From Paenibacillus sp. BSR1-1 (GTDB lineage Bacteria; Bacillota; Bacilli; Bacillales; Cytobacillaceae): 64,000 bases of DNA. Below the pieces are notes generated by a model. It was not told the origin of the DNA, did no database searches, and saw nothing but the letters and a program-made list of their open reading frames with translations. Shown here piece by piece: positions 48,651 to 57,430 of the stretch; position 1 is the first letter of the stretch; each line of letters opens with the position of its first letter. The DNA lies in the NCBI RefSeq assembly GCF_030403775.1, contig NZ_JAQMWQ010000014.1:62001-126000 (forward strand), written 5' to 3'. A program made the position numbers and the translations under genes.

Positions 48651-49841
48651 ATGGCAAAAGTTATTGCAATTAATGCAGGAAGTTCGTCCTTAAAGTTTCA
48701 ATTGTTTGAAATGCCAAGTGAAAATGTAATAACAAAGGGTCTTATTGAACGGATTGGTTTAAAAGATTCTATTTTTAATATCACAGTAAACGGTGAAAAA
48801 ATACAAGAAACTATTGATATACCAGACCATGAAGTGGCTGTAAAAATGCTTTTGGATAAACTGACTACCCTTGGTATTATTGCTTCGCTAAGTGAAATTG
48901 AAGGAATTGGCCACCGTGTCGTACATGGTGGAGAAGAATTTAGTGATTCGGTTCTAATCACGGATGAAGTCATGGAGAAAATTGAAGAATTATCCGAGCT
49001 AGCGCCTTTGCATAATCCAGCAAATATCACAGGAATCCAAGCTTTCAAGCGTGTGCTTCCAGACGTTCCAGCTGTTGCGGTCTTTGACACAGCCTTCCAT
49101 CAAACAATGCCCGAGAGTTCATTCCTTTATAGTCTTCCATATGAATACTACGAAAAATATGGAATTCGAAAATACGGTTTTCATGGAACATCTCATAAAT
49201 ATGTATCCCAACGTGCTGCTAAACTATTAGGTCGTCCTGTAGAACAGCTTCGATTAATTTCTTGTCACCTTGGGAACGGGGCAAGTATTGCAGCGATTGA
49301 GGGCGGAAAGTCGATTGATACATCCATGGGCTTTACACCTCTTGCAGGGGTAACAATGGGAACTCGTTCCGGAAATATTGACCCTGCTCTTATTCCATAT
49401 ATTATGGAAAAAACCGGGCAATCAGTTGAAGAAGTACTTGATGTATTAAATAAAAAGAGTGGTATGTTAGGGGTAACAGGCTTCTCGAGCGATTTAAGGG
49501 ATATTGAAATCCAGGCAAAGCAAGGAAATAACCGGGCACAGCTTGCACTTGATGTGTTCGCAAATCGCATTCATAAATATATCGGTTCATACGCTTCACG
49601 GATGTATGGAGTTGATGCGATTATTTTTACAGCAGGTATCGGTGAAAACAGTGATGTCATTAGAGAAAATGTCTTAAAAGGTCTTGAATTTATGGGTGTT
49701 TATTGGGACCCTGCTCTAAATAAAGTCAGAGGTGAGGAAGCTTTTATTAACTACCCTCACTCTCCTGTTAAGGTCATCATCATTCCAACAAATGAAGAAG
49801 TTATGATCGCAAGAGACGTTGTTCGTTTAGCGGCATTTTAA
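48651..49841 (+). CDS. ackA: Acetate kinase
   Basis: 396-aa ASKHA-fold kinase converting acetyl phosphate and ADP to acetate and ATP in overflow metabolism. [10 protein letters not shown] (7-16) binds phosphate, [11 protein letters not shown] and SCHLGNGAS are substrate and nucleotide motifs, and GIGENS closes the site. AAAGGAGCG ribosome site. Together with AcsA it sets acetate excretion and reuse. Confidence 0.98.
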   Translation: MAKVIAINAGSSSLKFQLFEMPSENVITKGLIERIGLKDSIFNITVNGEKIQETIDIPDHEVAVKMLLDKLTTLGIIASLSEIEGIGHRVVHGGEEFSDSVLITDEVMEKIEELSELAPLHNPANITGIQAFKRVLPDVPAVAVFDTAFHQTMPESSFLYSLPYEYYEKYGIRKYGFHGTSHKYVSQRAAKLLGRPVEQLRLISCHLGNGASIAAIEGGKSIDTSMGFTPLAGVTMGTRSGNIDPALIPYIMEKTGQSVEEVLDVLNKKSGMLGVTGFSSDLRDIEIQAKQGNNRAQLALDVFANRIHKYIGSYASRMYGVDAIIFTAGIGENSDVIRENVLKGLEFMGVYWDPALNKVRGEEAFINYPHSPVKVIIIPTNEEVMIARDVVRLAAF

Positions 49842-49847
49842 TCATCA

Positions 49848-49884
49848 AAAAGGCAAAGGCAGGTAACTGCTTTTGCCTTTCTTT
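49848..49884 (+). terminator. Terminator after ackA
   Basis: Stem AAGGCAAAGGCAG / CTGCTTTTGCCTT followed by a T-rich run. Confidence 0.85.
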
Positions 49885-49928
49885 GTGCTATACTGATGGT
49901 AAAAGATATAAAAAGGAGGAACCTAAAC

Positions 49929-50771
49929 ATGCCGCTGACTGACCGCGAGAGCAGAGTCTTGAATGATATTCGCGATTGGGAAAAGAAAATACTTAACTAT
50001 GAAGCAAGCGATTTTCGTTTAACATATGAAAAATATTTAGAACGCTCCTTTTCCTTACTACCTGAGGATGTTCAAAGACAGTTTTTTTCGGTCATAGATA
50101 GCTGGTTGTTTTATTTACATGGAATTATCCAGGGTTCCCAGCTTCAAATGGATGCGAAGAACAGAATTCTTTCATCGGGAAGAACGTTTCGGAAGGATAT
50201 CGAAAAGATAGAAGATTTAAAACAACTAGAGATTGATCAATTGCAATACATAGCTGACCAGCAAATAGCGAGGCACCGTTTGTATTCGTTTGTCCAAGGG
50301 GGATTTGCAGGTACTGGTGGTCCGCTCCTATTGGGAACCGATATACCCGCAATGGCGGTGATTAATTTAAGAGCGGTTCAATTAATTGCGTGTGTCTATG
50401 GGTTTGAAGTAAATTCCCCATACGAGATGATGTCATCACTAAAGGTTTTTCATACTGCAACATTGCCTCCGGGAATTCAAAAAGACGGGTGGTCTGCCTT
50501 GATGGAGGACCTAGAGGCTAATACTGATCCTTATTTTTATGAAGGCAAGGAAGAAATCACCGATATCACCTGGCTTGAACAGCCTGTCCAACAATTATTA
50601 AAAGCGATGGTGATTGCCTTGTTTCGGAAAAAACTGATTCAAGGGGTTCCAATAATCAGCATGGCCATTGGTGCTGGTGCAAATTATCAATTAACAAAAA
50701 ATGTAACAGATTTGGCCCATAAATATTATCAACTTCGCTATCTAATGGAAAAAGAGGAGTCTTTTGAATGA
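49929..50771 (+). CDS. EcsC-family protein
   Basis: 280-aa protein of the EcsC family. The Gly-rich segment FVQGGFAGTGGPLLLGTDIPAM (given here by its ends, about residues 119-140) is typical, with a second hydrophobic Gly-rich segment near 240-255 (GVPIISMAIGAGANYQL). EcsC proteins are membrane-associated and of unknown function. ATG at 49929 follows AAGGAGG. It overlaps moaB by 4 bp (ATGA). Confidence 0.85.
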   Translation: MPLTDRESRVLNDIRDWEKKILNYEASDFRLTYEKYLERSFSLLPEDVQRQFFSVIDSWLFYLHGIIQGSQLQMDAKNRILSSGRTFRKDIEKIEDLKQLEIDQLQYIADQQIARHRLYSFVQGGFAGTGGPLLLGTDIPAMAVINLRAVQLIACVYGFEVNSPYEMMSSLKVFHTATLPPGIQKDGWSALMEDLEANTDPYFYEGKEEITDITWLEQPVQQLLKAMVIALFRKKLIQGVPIISMAIGAGANYQLTKNVTDLAHKYYQLRYLMEKEESFE

Positions 50772-51280
50772 GCACTAAGGAGCATAAACAAGAAGCGCCT
50801 AAAACGGTAAATTGCAAGGTCATCACGGTCAGTGATACGAGAGAGAAGGATACAGATAAAAGCGGAAAGCTGATGATAGAATTACTTGAACAAGCAGGGC
50901 ATAAGATTGTAGACTATGTGATTGTGAAAGACGAAACAGCTCCAATTGAAACGGAAATTCTCAAAGGCTGCAATCGTAATGACATCGATGTCATTTTAAC
51001 GAATGGCGGAACTGGGATCGCGAAGCGCGATGTTACAATTGAAACGGTTCAAAATCTTTTGGAGAAGGAAATTGTCGGCTTCGGTGAACTGTTCCGGATG
51101 CTAAGTTATCAAGAGGATATTGGATCCTCGGCCATCCTTTCAAGAGCGATTGCCGGAGTGGTCCAAAATAAAGCTGTATTCTCGACGCCGGGCTCAACAG
51201 GTGCTGTTAAGTTGGCAATGAGTAAATTAATCCTGCCTGAACTTGGCCATGTGGTGAGAGAAATAAAGAAAGATTTATAA
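50768..51280 (+). CDS. moaB: Molybdenum cofactor biosynthesis protein MoaB
   Basis: 170-aa MoaB/Mog-fold protein that adenylates molybdopterin before metal insertion. LTNGGTGIAKRDVTIE and STPGSTGAVKLA are its substrate-binding loops. Translationally coupled to the EcsC gene; no other cofactor genes are in the window. Confidence 0.94.
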   Translation: MSTKEHKQEAPKTVNCKVITVSDTREKDTDKSGKLMIELLEQAGHKIVDYVIVKDETAPIETEILKGCNRNDIDVILTNGGTGIAKRDVTIETVQNLLEKEIVGFGELFRMLSYQEDIGSSAILSRAIAGVVQNKAVFSTPGSTGAVKLAMSKLILPELGHVVREIKKDL

Positions 51281-51284
51281 AATA

Positions 51285-51360
51285 GGCTATATTTAAGGGC
51301 AGTGTTGATTTTTAACACTGTTGATTGGAGCGCAAATCAACAACTAAGTTTAACAGAGCC
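51285..51360. repeat. Minimal GTTGATT element (76 bp with flanks)
   Basis: The core is reduced to GTTGATTGGAGCGCAAATCAAC split across 51320-51341 (22 bp, left and right ends only). Outer ends GGCTATATTTAA and, reversed, GGCTCTGTTAAA match those of the 47076 copy. Confidence 0.65.
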
Positions 51361-51369
51361 ATAAAATTA

Positions 51370-51398
51370 GAAAACTCCCTGTTTTGGGAGTTTTTTTA
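51370..51398. terminator. Bidirectional terminator after moaB
   Basis: Stem AAAACTCCC / GGGAGTTTT, T7; also suits the convergent gene. Confidence 0.88.
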
Positions 51399-51710
51399 GT
51401 GGTGGGATTTAGCAGATAAACTTTGGTTTGCACGGAACCATAACCATAAATCATTAATAATTGAGGCCAAATCTGCGATTTCCGAATTTAATTGACAGGA
51501 ATGCTTAAAGTCACTTTCATCGGAAAGCTGTGCTTGTTTATGATTGATATCGTTTTCGAGATCGGCAATCCGGTCAGGAATGGAGCCGCGGATTTGTTCC
51601 CAATTAAATAAAATATCTTGCTGTGTTTCTTTACTATATTCGTCCCATTCATTTGTTAAATCAGGCAGGTAAATACCAAGACGTTCATCGAAAGAAAAAT
51701 GCTCTTTCAT
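51396..51710 (-). CDS. Conserved small helical protein of unknown function
   Basis: 104 aa, acidic and almost entirely helical, with N-terminal MKEHFSFDERLGIYLPDL and a C-terminal LWLWFRANQS segment. No membrane segment and no motif I recognise. ATG at 51710 has TTGGAGG 7 nt upstream, which supports it as a real gene; convergent with moaB. Confidence 0.65.
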   Translation of the reverse strand: MKEHFSFDERLGIYLPDLTNEWDEYSKETQQDILFNWEQIRGSIPDRIADLENDINHKQAQLSDESDFKHSCQLNSEIADLASIINDLWLWFRANQSLSAKSHH

Positions 51711-51782
51711 TTTTTGCCTCCAAGCTTGAGTAGTTATATTAATTGTACTACACATCTAATATTCATTCACGATAAAACTATT

Positions 51783-51815
51783 AAAAAAGCACGAAACCGG
51801 ATCTGCTTCGTGCCT
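51783..51815 (-). terminator. Terminator after the uspA-like gene
   Basis: Minus strand: stem AAGGCACGAA / TTCGTGCTTTTTT. Confidence 0.85.
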
Positions 51816-51823
51816 TATCGTTA

Positions 51824-52273
51824 TTAATTTTCTTTTTCCGTACGGACAACAAGAACGTCACATGGTGCATACCGGGTAATATGTTCAGAGACACTTCCGA
51901 TAAAGAACCTTTCGACAACATTCATTCCAGTCGCACCACAAAGGATTAAATCAACCTTGTGCTTTCTAGCTAATTCTCTAGGGATTCTAACCTTAGGAGA
52001 GCCAAAATCAATTTCATATTGAACTTCTGGTAGACCAGCATCCATTGCCTGTAGTTGATAGTTTTCAAGCATATCCTTGGCCAGCTTTTCTGCGCGATCA
52101 CCAATGACAGTATCGTACGCTTCTACTAATGCAAATGATCTTGTGTCGATTACATGGACTAAAAGCAGTTTGGCATTATTTCTTTTGGCAATTTCAATTC
52201 CTTTTTTAAATGCCCAATCAGCTTCCTTTGAACCATCAACTGCGACTAAAATATTTTGATATTTAAGTCCCAT
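51824..52273 (-). CDS. Universal stress protein (UspA family)
   Basis: 149-aa nucleotide-binding Usp domain. NILVAVDGSKEADWAF is the N-terminal strand-loop, and GATGMNVVERFFIGSVSEHI carries the G-2X-G-9X-G(S) ATP-binding motif. Role in stress survival is inferred from family. ATG at 52273 follows GAGGAG. Confidence 0.92.
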   Translation of the reverse strand: MGLKYQNILVAVDGSKEADWAFKKGIEIAKRNNAKLLLVHVIDTRSFALVEAYDTVIGDRAEKLAKDMLENYQLQAMDAGLPEVQYEIDFGSPKVRIPRELARKHKVDLILCGATGMNVVERFFIGSVSEHITRYAPCDVLVVRTEKEN

Positions 52274-52378
52274 GATCACCATCTCCTCACCTTTATTATA
52301 CAAAATTTAACAACGAATAACTGTTGCAATTTTTCGAACAATAATTAGGAATCTTACATTGAAAAGGAGAATTATATG

Positions 52379-52537
52379 ATGGTTAATCTTGACCCTAATA
52401 AGCAGTTTTCTTTTGAGTTTGATGAACAAGGGGCAAATGAAGTTAGTGAGCAAATTTTTGATTCATACAATACGGGTTTTATTGATCAAGGAACTGCGCT
52501 TGCTGATAGTGATGATTTTACGTCAGTTGAAGAATAA
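52379..52537 (+). CDS. Small acidic protein (52 aa)
   Basis: Reads MVNLDPNKQFSFEFDEQ through to DSDDFTSVEE. Very acidic with no membrane segment. AAAGGAGA lies 8 nt upstream of ATG 52379 (an adjacent ATG at 52376 is also possible), and a terminator follows the stop, so it is a complete one-gene unit. The C-terminal half vaguely recalls small Bacillus proteins of the YozQ/DUF4025 kind, but I cannot confirm it. Confidence 0.6.
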   Translation: MVNLDPNKQFSFEFDEQGANEVSEQIFDSYNTGFIDQGTALADSDDFTSVEE

Positions 52538-52552
52538 GCACTTAAAAGAAAG

Positions 52553-52580
52553 AGACTGTCCTGAATGGGATAGTCTTTTT
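52553..52580 (+). terminator. Terminator after the 52-aa gene
   Basis: Stem AGACTGTCC / GGGATAGTCT, T6. Confidence 0.8.
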
Positions 52581-52693
52581 TGCTGGACAAATGTCTTGGA
52601 AATTCCGTATTAGAAGGGCATTTACCCAAGAATTTGGTTAAGCAGTTGCATATTCTTTAGTGTGCTATTATTAATAAAATGAGGAGGAAAAAA

Positions 52694-53017
52694 ATGTATA
52701 CAGGAATGCCCGTTGATGAGAATTACGATATGGTGAATCCTGGAGATGAGAGGATTCGTCCATTTGGCTTCGGATTTGGCCGTCCATTTGGCTTTGGCTT
52801 CGGCAGACCATTTGGCTTCGGATTCGGCCGTCCATTTGGTTTTGGCTTTGGACCATGGGGATTTGGTTTACCATTCTTAGGTGGTTTAGCTGCTGGAGCT
52901 CTTCTAGCAGGCCCTTGGGGATACGGATATCCATACGGTTACGGATACGGATATCCATACGATTACGGATACGGATATCCATACGATTACGGATACGGAT
53001 ATCCATACTGGTATTAA
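52694..53017 (+). CDS. Gly/Phe/Tyr-rich repeat protein
   Basis: 107 aa. After an acidic head (MPVDENYDMVNPGDERI) come four FGFGFGRP-type 8-residue repeats, a hydrophobic core GLPFLGGLAAGALLAGP that could cross or dip into a membrane, and three 8-residue YGYGYPYD repeats ending WY. Both blocks are 24-bp direct repeats in DNA. GAGGAGG is 7 nt before the ATG. Composition suggests a spore-coat or surface component, an inference only. Confidence 0.75.
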   Translation: MYTGMPVDENYDMVNPGDERIRPFGFGFGRPFGFGFGRPFGFGFGRPFGFGFGPWGFGLPFLGGLAAGALLAGPWGYGYPYGYGYGYPYDYGYGYPYDYGYGYPYWY

Positions 53018-53025
53018 GCAAATAT

Positions 53026-53057
53026 AAAAGCTTTGCCTTTTTGGCGAGGCTTTTGTT
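53026..53057 (+). terminator. Terminator after the repeat-protein gene
   Basis: Stem AAAAGCTTTGCC / GGCGAGGCTTTT. Confidence 0.7.
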
Positions 53058-53169
53058 TCCTGTATCTTCCTTGATTACTGCTTGTTGTTACATCTTACTA
53101 ATGAAAAGGGTTATAATAAAGTAGTCTTGGTTTATTTTAGAATTGATAACATTATTTGGAGGTAAGCAC

Positions 53170-54288
53170 ATGCGGATTGGAGTACCTAAAGAAATAAAAA
53201 ACAATGAAAACCGTGTAGCCATGACACCTGCAGGAGTTGTGAATCTTGTTAAATTTGGTCATGAAGTAATGATCGAAAAAGGCGCTGGATTCGGCTCGGG
53301 CTTTACAGATGAGGATTACAGTTCCGCTGGTGCAAAATTGGTAGAAACAGCTGAAGAAGCATGGTCAATGGAAATGGTGATGAAGGTTAAGGAGCCTCTT
53401 CCTAGTGAATATAAATACTTTCGTGAAGGATTAATTCTATTTACATATTTACACCTAGCACCTGAACCGGAATTGACGAAAGCGTTAATTGATAAGAAAG
53501 TCGTCGGGATTGCCTATGAAACGGTTCAGCTAGCAAACCGAAGCCTTCCGTTATTGACGCCGATGAGTGAAGTAGCAGGAAGAATGGCTGCCCAGATTGG
53601 TGCTCAATTTTTGGAAAAGGTTTATGGCGGTAAGGGAATTCTTCTCTCCGGTGTTCCTGGTGTTCAGAGGGGAACAGTAACGATTATTGGCGGAGGAGTA
53701 GCTGGTACAAATGCCGCTAAAATGGCGATTGGCTTAGGAGCCAAGGTAACGATTATTGATTTAAACCCTGACCGACTTCGCCAACTAGATGATATTTTTG
53801 GATCAGATGTAACAACATTAATGTCTAATCCTTATAATATAGCCGAAGCGGTAAAGGAATCTGATTTAGTTATTGGTGCGGTTCTCATCCCTGGGGCGAA
53901 GGCACCCAAGCTTGTAACACAGGATATGATAAAATCAATGAAGCCAGGCAGTGTGGTCGTAGATATCGCCATTGACCAAGGAGGCATTTTTGAAACAACT
54001 GACAGGATTACGACGCATGATAATCCAACGTACGAGAGACACGGCGTTGTTCATTATGCGGTGGCAAATATGCCTGGTGCGGTACCGAGAACCTCGACCA
54101 TTGCCTTAACAAACGTAACTGTTCCATATGCCGTAGAAATTGCCAATAAAGGCTATCAAAAGGCATGTCTAAATAATGAGGCATTGTTAAAAGGAATCAA
54201 CACACTTGGTGGGTTTGTTACCTATGAGGCAGTCGCAGAGGCACATGGACTTGAATTCAAAGATACGAGATCATTGCTGGAAAAATAA
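53170..54288 (+). CDS. ald: Alanine dehydrogenase
   Basis: 372-aa NAD-dependent enzyme converting L-alanine to pyruvate and ammonia, important for alanine use and normal sporulation in Bacillus. N-terminal [17 protein letters not shown] is the family signature, and [20 protein letters not shown] is the Rossmann dinucleotide loop. ATG at 53170 is 6 nt after GGAGGT; a longer frame start lacks one. Confidence 0.97.
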   Translation: MRIGVPKEIKNNENRVAMTPAGVVNLVKFGHEVMIEKGAGFGSGFTDEDYSSAGAKLVETAEEAWSMEMVMKVKEPLPSEYKYFREGLILFTYLHLAPEPELTKALIDKKVVGIAYETVQLANRSLPLLTPMSEVAGRMAAQIGAQFLEKVYGGKGILLSGVPGVQRGTVTIIGGGVAGTNAAKMAIGLGAKVTIIDLNPDRLRQLDDIFGSDVTTLMSNPYNIAEAVKESDLVIGAVLIPGAKAPKLVTQDMIKSMKPGSVVVDIAIDQGGIFETTDRITTHDNPTYERHGVVHYAVANMPGAVPRTSTIALTNVTVPYAVEIANKGYQKACLNNEALLKGINTLGGFVTYEAVAEAHGLEFKDTRSLLEK

Positions 54289-54299
54289 ATATTTAACAT

Positions 54300-54690
54300 G
54301 GATCCATGAGGACAGCTTTAGTAGTTTGCGAACTAGTTCTGTTCTCATGGAGCTTTTATGAGGACAGATTCCGTCGTTTACGAGCTAGTTTTGTCCGCAT
54401 GGGGCTTCCATGAGGACAGGTCCGGTGGTTTTTGGATTGATTTTGTCCGCATGGGGCTTCCATGAGGACAGGTCCGGTGGTTTTTGGATTGATTTTGTCC
54501 GCATAGGGCTTCCATGAGGACAGGTCCGGTGGTTTTTGGATTGATTTTGTTCGCATGGGGCTTCCATGAGGACAGGTCCGGTGGTTTTTGGATTGATTTT
54601 GTCCGTATGGGGCTTCCATGAAGACAGTTTCATAGGTTTTCGAGCTAGTTTTGTCCTCATGAAGCTTCTATGAGGACAGTTTTCATGGTT
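54300..54690. repeat. 52-bp tandem array (8 units) downstream of ald
   Basis: GAGGACAG or GAAGACAG occurs at 54308, 54360, 54412, 54464, 54516, 54568, 54620 and 54672, always 52 bp apart. Each unit contains a compact palindrome TGTCCGCATGG-GGCTT-CCATGAGGACA (two 11-bp arms, 5-bp loop) and a 25-bp spacer. The four inner spacers (GGTCCGGTGGTTTTTGGATT) are identical, while the outer ones differ and share CGAGCTAGTTTTG. Open frames across it on the minus strand are a by-product of the repeat. Confidence 0.93.
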
Positions 54691-54755
54691 ACCGTACAAA
54701 AATTGTCTTCATCCCGCTAAACATCTATAATTAACCAGTTTTTATTCAACAAAAT

Positions 54756-54784
54756 AAGAAAAACCAGTTCCAAAATGGAACTGG
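54756..54784 (-). terminator. Intrinsic terminator of the RNA gene behind pepQ
   Basis: Minus strand: stem CCAGTTCC / GGAACTGG then TTTTTCTT. No T tract on the plus strand, so it acts on minus-strand transcripts. Confidence 0.85.
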
Positions 54785-54995
54785 TCTTAAGTATAAAACT
54801 TATGTAGCCGCCTTTGCCGTATCTATATAAGAAAGTTTTAAACCACCACTCCTCAAAGTGGGTGTTTTCAGAAACTTTTCTGCGTGTCCTCCATGTCTTA
54901 TAGACAGAGGCTTGTCATGCCAGCTTCGATGTTTAAACTCCCTATTACAGCTTAAAGGTTAAAACTTTATTATCATTACGTACAACGCAGCTTGT
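54757..54995 (-). ncRNA. Unidentified structured RNA transcription unit
   Basis: A promoter 7 bp upstream and a terminator frame about 240 nt with no convincing reading frame. The core is closed by a helix, AAAGTTTTAACC (about 54966-54955 read on the minus strand) with GGTTTAAAACTTT (about 54843-54831). Inside are hairpins CCTCTGTCT-ATA-AGACATGGAGG, AGAAAAGTTTCT and CCACTTTGAGGAGTGG. A further hairpin CTTATATAG / CTACATAAG precedes the terminator. It does not match 6S, SRP, tmRNA or a riboswitch that I can recognise; a short AVIGSLNIEAGMTSL frame leaves an IS605-type remnant possible. Confidence 0.55.
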
Positions 54996-55001
54996 ATTTG
55001 T

Positions 55002-55030
55002 ATAATACACCATTTAGCCGTACAATTCAA
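55002..55030 (-). promoter_or_regulatory. SigA-type promoter of the RNA gene
   Basis: Minus strand TTGAAT, 17-bp spacer, TATTAT, starting 17 bp beyond the pepQ stop codon. Confidence 0.75.
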
Positions 55031-55046
55031 TGTAAAACAAATCCAA

Positions 55047-56144
55047 TTACTTAATAATCTGAAGTTCTTTTGGGAACTTCGTTAAAACTTTAGCGCCATC
55101 TGCTCCAATAAACAAATCATCTTCAATACGGACACCTGCAACATTTGGAACATAAATCCCGGGTTCAATGGTATAAACCATGCCTTCTTCAATAATTAGC
55201 TGATTGGTCTCTGTTAATGACGGATATTCATGAACGCTGATTCCAAGTCCATGTCCCAAGCGGTGTGGAAAATACTCGCCATATCCTGCATCCGCAATAA
55301 TCTTGCGTGCCGTTAAATCGACTTCAGCAGCCGACACACCAGGCTTACTTGCTTCAACCGCAGCAAGCTGTGCTTTTAACACGGTATCATAAATTTCTTT
55401 TTGCTTATCGTTTATATCACCAAATGCAACCGTTCTAGTTATATCTGAACAATAGCGATCAACGACGACACCTAAATCAAATAAAACTAAATCCCCTTTT
55501 TGGATTTTCGTTGTCCCGGGATTGCCGTGAGGGGAAGCTGCATTTGCACCTGTCAAAACCATGGTCGCAAAGGACATTTCGGTCACGCCCTTTTGCTTAA
55601 GCGCATACTCAACCGCATTTAGAACTTCCAGTTCTGTCCGGCCCTCTTTAATTTCACTTACACCGACTTCAATGGCATAATCCGCTAAGGCACACGCTTC
55701 TTCAATAATCTTTAATTCCTTAGCATCTTTGACCATTCGAAGAATTCTTAATTTTTCTTCCGCAGAAACGTATGCGGCACGAGGGAAAAGTCTTGAAAGA
55801 TGTTCATATCGCTCAACATTCATATGCTCTTTTTCAATTGCAACCTTTGCAACAGCATTAATCCGCTTATTGATTGCTATTAACACCTTTTCCCACGGAT
55901 TTTCGATATCGCTGAAGCCAATGATTTCATGCTCCCAGCCGGAACGTCTGGCATCATGGACTTCCATAGCCGGACAGACAAGAAACGGCTCCTGCTCTTG
56001 AAAAACAACGAGCGCGAGCAAGCGTTCATGCGGGTTAGTATAATAACCGCTTAAATAAAATACGTTTTCAGAAGAGGTTAGGAAGCTAACTTCAATATCA
56101 TTTTCCTTCATCCATGTCTGAAGCTTTTCTAAACGTTGATTCAT
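55047..56144 (-). CDS. pepQ: M24-family Xaa-Pro peptidase (PepQ-like)
   Basis: 365-aa creatinase/prolidase-type enzyme with an N-terminal creatinase domain (1 to about 130) and a pita-bread catalytic domain. The five metal ligands are in LFDLGVVVDRYCSDITRT (two Asp), RLGHGLGISVHE (His), YTIEPGIYVP (Glu) and VRIEDDLF (Glu). Cytoplasmic dipeptide turnover is the usual role. ATG at 56144 follows AGGGGGG. No terminator precedes the RNA gene downstream. Confidence 0.93.
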   Translation of the reverse strand: MNQRLEKLQTWMKENDIEVSFLTSSENVFYLSGYYTNPHERLLALVVFQEQEPFLVCPAMEVHDARRSGWEHEIIGFSDIENPWEKVLIAINKRINAVAKVAIEKEHMNVERYEHLSRLFPRAAYVSAEEKLRILRMVKDAKELKIIEEACALADYAIEVGVSEIKEGRTELEVLNAVEYALKQKGVTEMSFATMVLTGANAASPHGNPGTTKIQKGDLVLFDLGVVVDRYCSDITRTVAFGDINDKQKEIYDTVLKAQLAAVEASKPGVSAAEVDLTARKIIADAGYGEYFPHRLGHGLGISVHEYPSLTETNQLIIEEGMVYTIEPGIYVPNVAGVRIEDDLFIGADGAKVLTKFPKELQIIK

Positions 56145-56322
56145 TATTTGGAGCCCCCCTAAAAATTTCAAATCCACTATGAGATTATCAATATTAAAAG
56201 TAATTGTAAACTATCTGACCTTAGCATGTGCTAAAAGAGGACAGTTGTGGATATAAATGAGGAAGGAAATCCAAACTTTTTATGGAAGTACATAATAGAC
56301 CAATTTTGAAAGGGGATTAAAA

Positions 56323-57003
56323 ATGAAAATTTCTTATCATGGCCACTCAGTTGTTCAAATTAATTCGAATGGGAAAACAATTATTATCGATCCATTCATT
56401 TCAGGAAACTCATTGACAGATTTAAAAGTCGAGGATGTAAAACCAGATGTTATCATTTTATCACATGGCCATGGTGACCATGTCGGCGATACCGTGCAAT
56501 TAGCCAAAAAGCATAATGCCCTTGTCATCGCCAACGCTGAGCTTTCTGAATTTTTAAGCTGGCAAGGAGTAAATACTCATGCCATGCACATTGGCGGTGC
56601 TTATCAATTTGATTTTGGAAAAGTGAAGCTGACGCAGGCGTTTCATGGTTCGAGCTATACGCTAGAAAATAAACAAATCGTCTATTGTGGCATGCCTGCT
56701 GGAGTTCTGTTTATGAATGAAGGCAAAACGGTTTACCACGCTGGTGACACCGGCTTATTCTCTGATATGAAATTAATAGGAGAACGTCACCCAATTGATC
56801 TCGCGTTCTTGCCAATCGGTGATAATTTTACAATGGGGCCTGAAGATGCTGCATATGCAGCAAAACTATTGAATGCAAAAACAGTTGTTCCAATACACTA
56901 TAATACCTTCCCGCCAATCAAACAGGATCCATATCAATTTATTGAAATGCTGGATTCAAAAAATGGAAGAGTGTTAAATCCTGGAGAAGCAATAGAATTA
57001 TAA
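56323..57003 (+). CDS. ytkL: Metal-dependent hydrolase YtkL (UPF0173)
   Basis: 226-aa MBL-fold protein of the UPF0173 family. The HxHxDH site is [10 protein letters not shown], with later ligands in [12 protein letters not shown] and VPIHYNTFP. Substrate is unknown. AAAGGGG ribosome site. The order pepQ-ytkL-ytoI-ytpI-nrnA-ytrI-ytrH-dnaE follows the ytkL-ytoI-dnaE locus of B. subtilis. Confidence 0.92.
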   Translation: MKISYHGHSVVQINSNGKTIIIDPFISGNSLTDLKVEDVKPDVIILSHGHGDHVGDTVQLAKKHNALVIANAELSEFLSWQGVNTHAMHIGGAYQFDFGKVKLTQAFHGSSYTLENKQIVYCGMPAGVLFMNEGKTVYHAGDTGLFSDMKLIGERHPIDLAFLPIGDNFTMGPEDAAYAAKLLNAKTVVPIHYNTFPPIKQDPYQFIEMLDSKNGRVLNPGEAIEL

Positions 57004-57081
57004 AGTTCCTAGGCTTTCGCATACTTTTTTTCCTCCCCAATGCATAAAAATGAAACAAGCACTTATGAAGGAGGAAGAAAG

Positions 57082-57318
57082 TTGAAGAAAAATAGATATT
57101 TACTATGCCTGTTGCTCTGCGGATTTATGCTTTATTTTGCTGTACCGCGATTATCGCTTCATGCTGAGGGGATAGAGGGGACTTTTTCTATTGTCTGGCT
57201 GGCCTTTGCATTAATTGTAATGGCAGGGAATTTAACAGGGATCTTATATAGTCCTAAGAAAACTGTTCAAAAAATTCAATCTCAGAAATTAAAGAAAAAA
57301 TCTCGCTCTTTTCATTAA
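57082..57318 (+). CDS. Small membrane protein, 78 aa
   Basis: Two hydrophobic segments (about 5-21 and 31-52) and a strongly basic tail (KLKKKSRSFH). TTG at 57082 is chosen because AAGGAGGA lies 6 nt upstream; an ATG at 57040 has none. I do not recognise the family. Confidence 0.6.
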   Translation: MKKNRYLLCLLLCGFMLYFAVPRLSLHAEGIEGTFSIVWLAFALIVMAGNLTGILYSPKKTVQKIQSQKLKKKSRSFH

Positions 57319-57430
57319 TCAGTGAGAAACCGCATTGAATCAAGGCTTTTTAAACTTTATAATAAAATTTATACGTAATTTGCTAATCTTGACAGAATAG
57401 ATTGGAATTTGATTATAAAGGGTGAAGGTC

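Noticed and set aside
52671..53021. Arg/Met-rich minus-strand frame opposite the Gly/Phe/Tyr protein
   Set aside because: It is the reverse reading of the 24-bp repeats; no ribosome site, while the plus frame has an excellent one.
53085..53117. SigA promoter of ald
   Set aside because: TATAAT at 53112 is good, but the nearest -35-like TTGTTA would need a 21-bp spacer.
54356..54699. Minus-strand open frames of 87 and 104 codons across the ald-proximal array
   Set aside because: They repeat every 52 residues in step with three 52-bp DNA units, lack a ribosome site, and run in two frames at once. They are artefacts of the tandem repeat.
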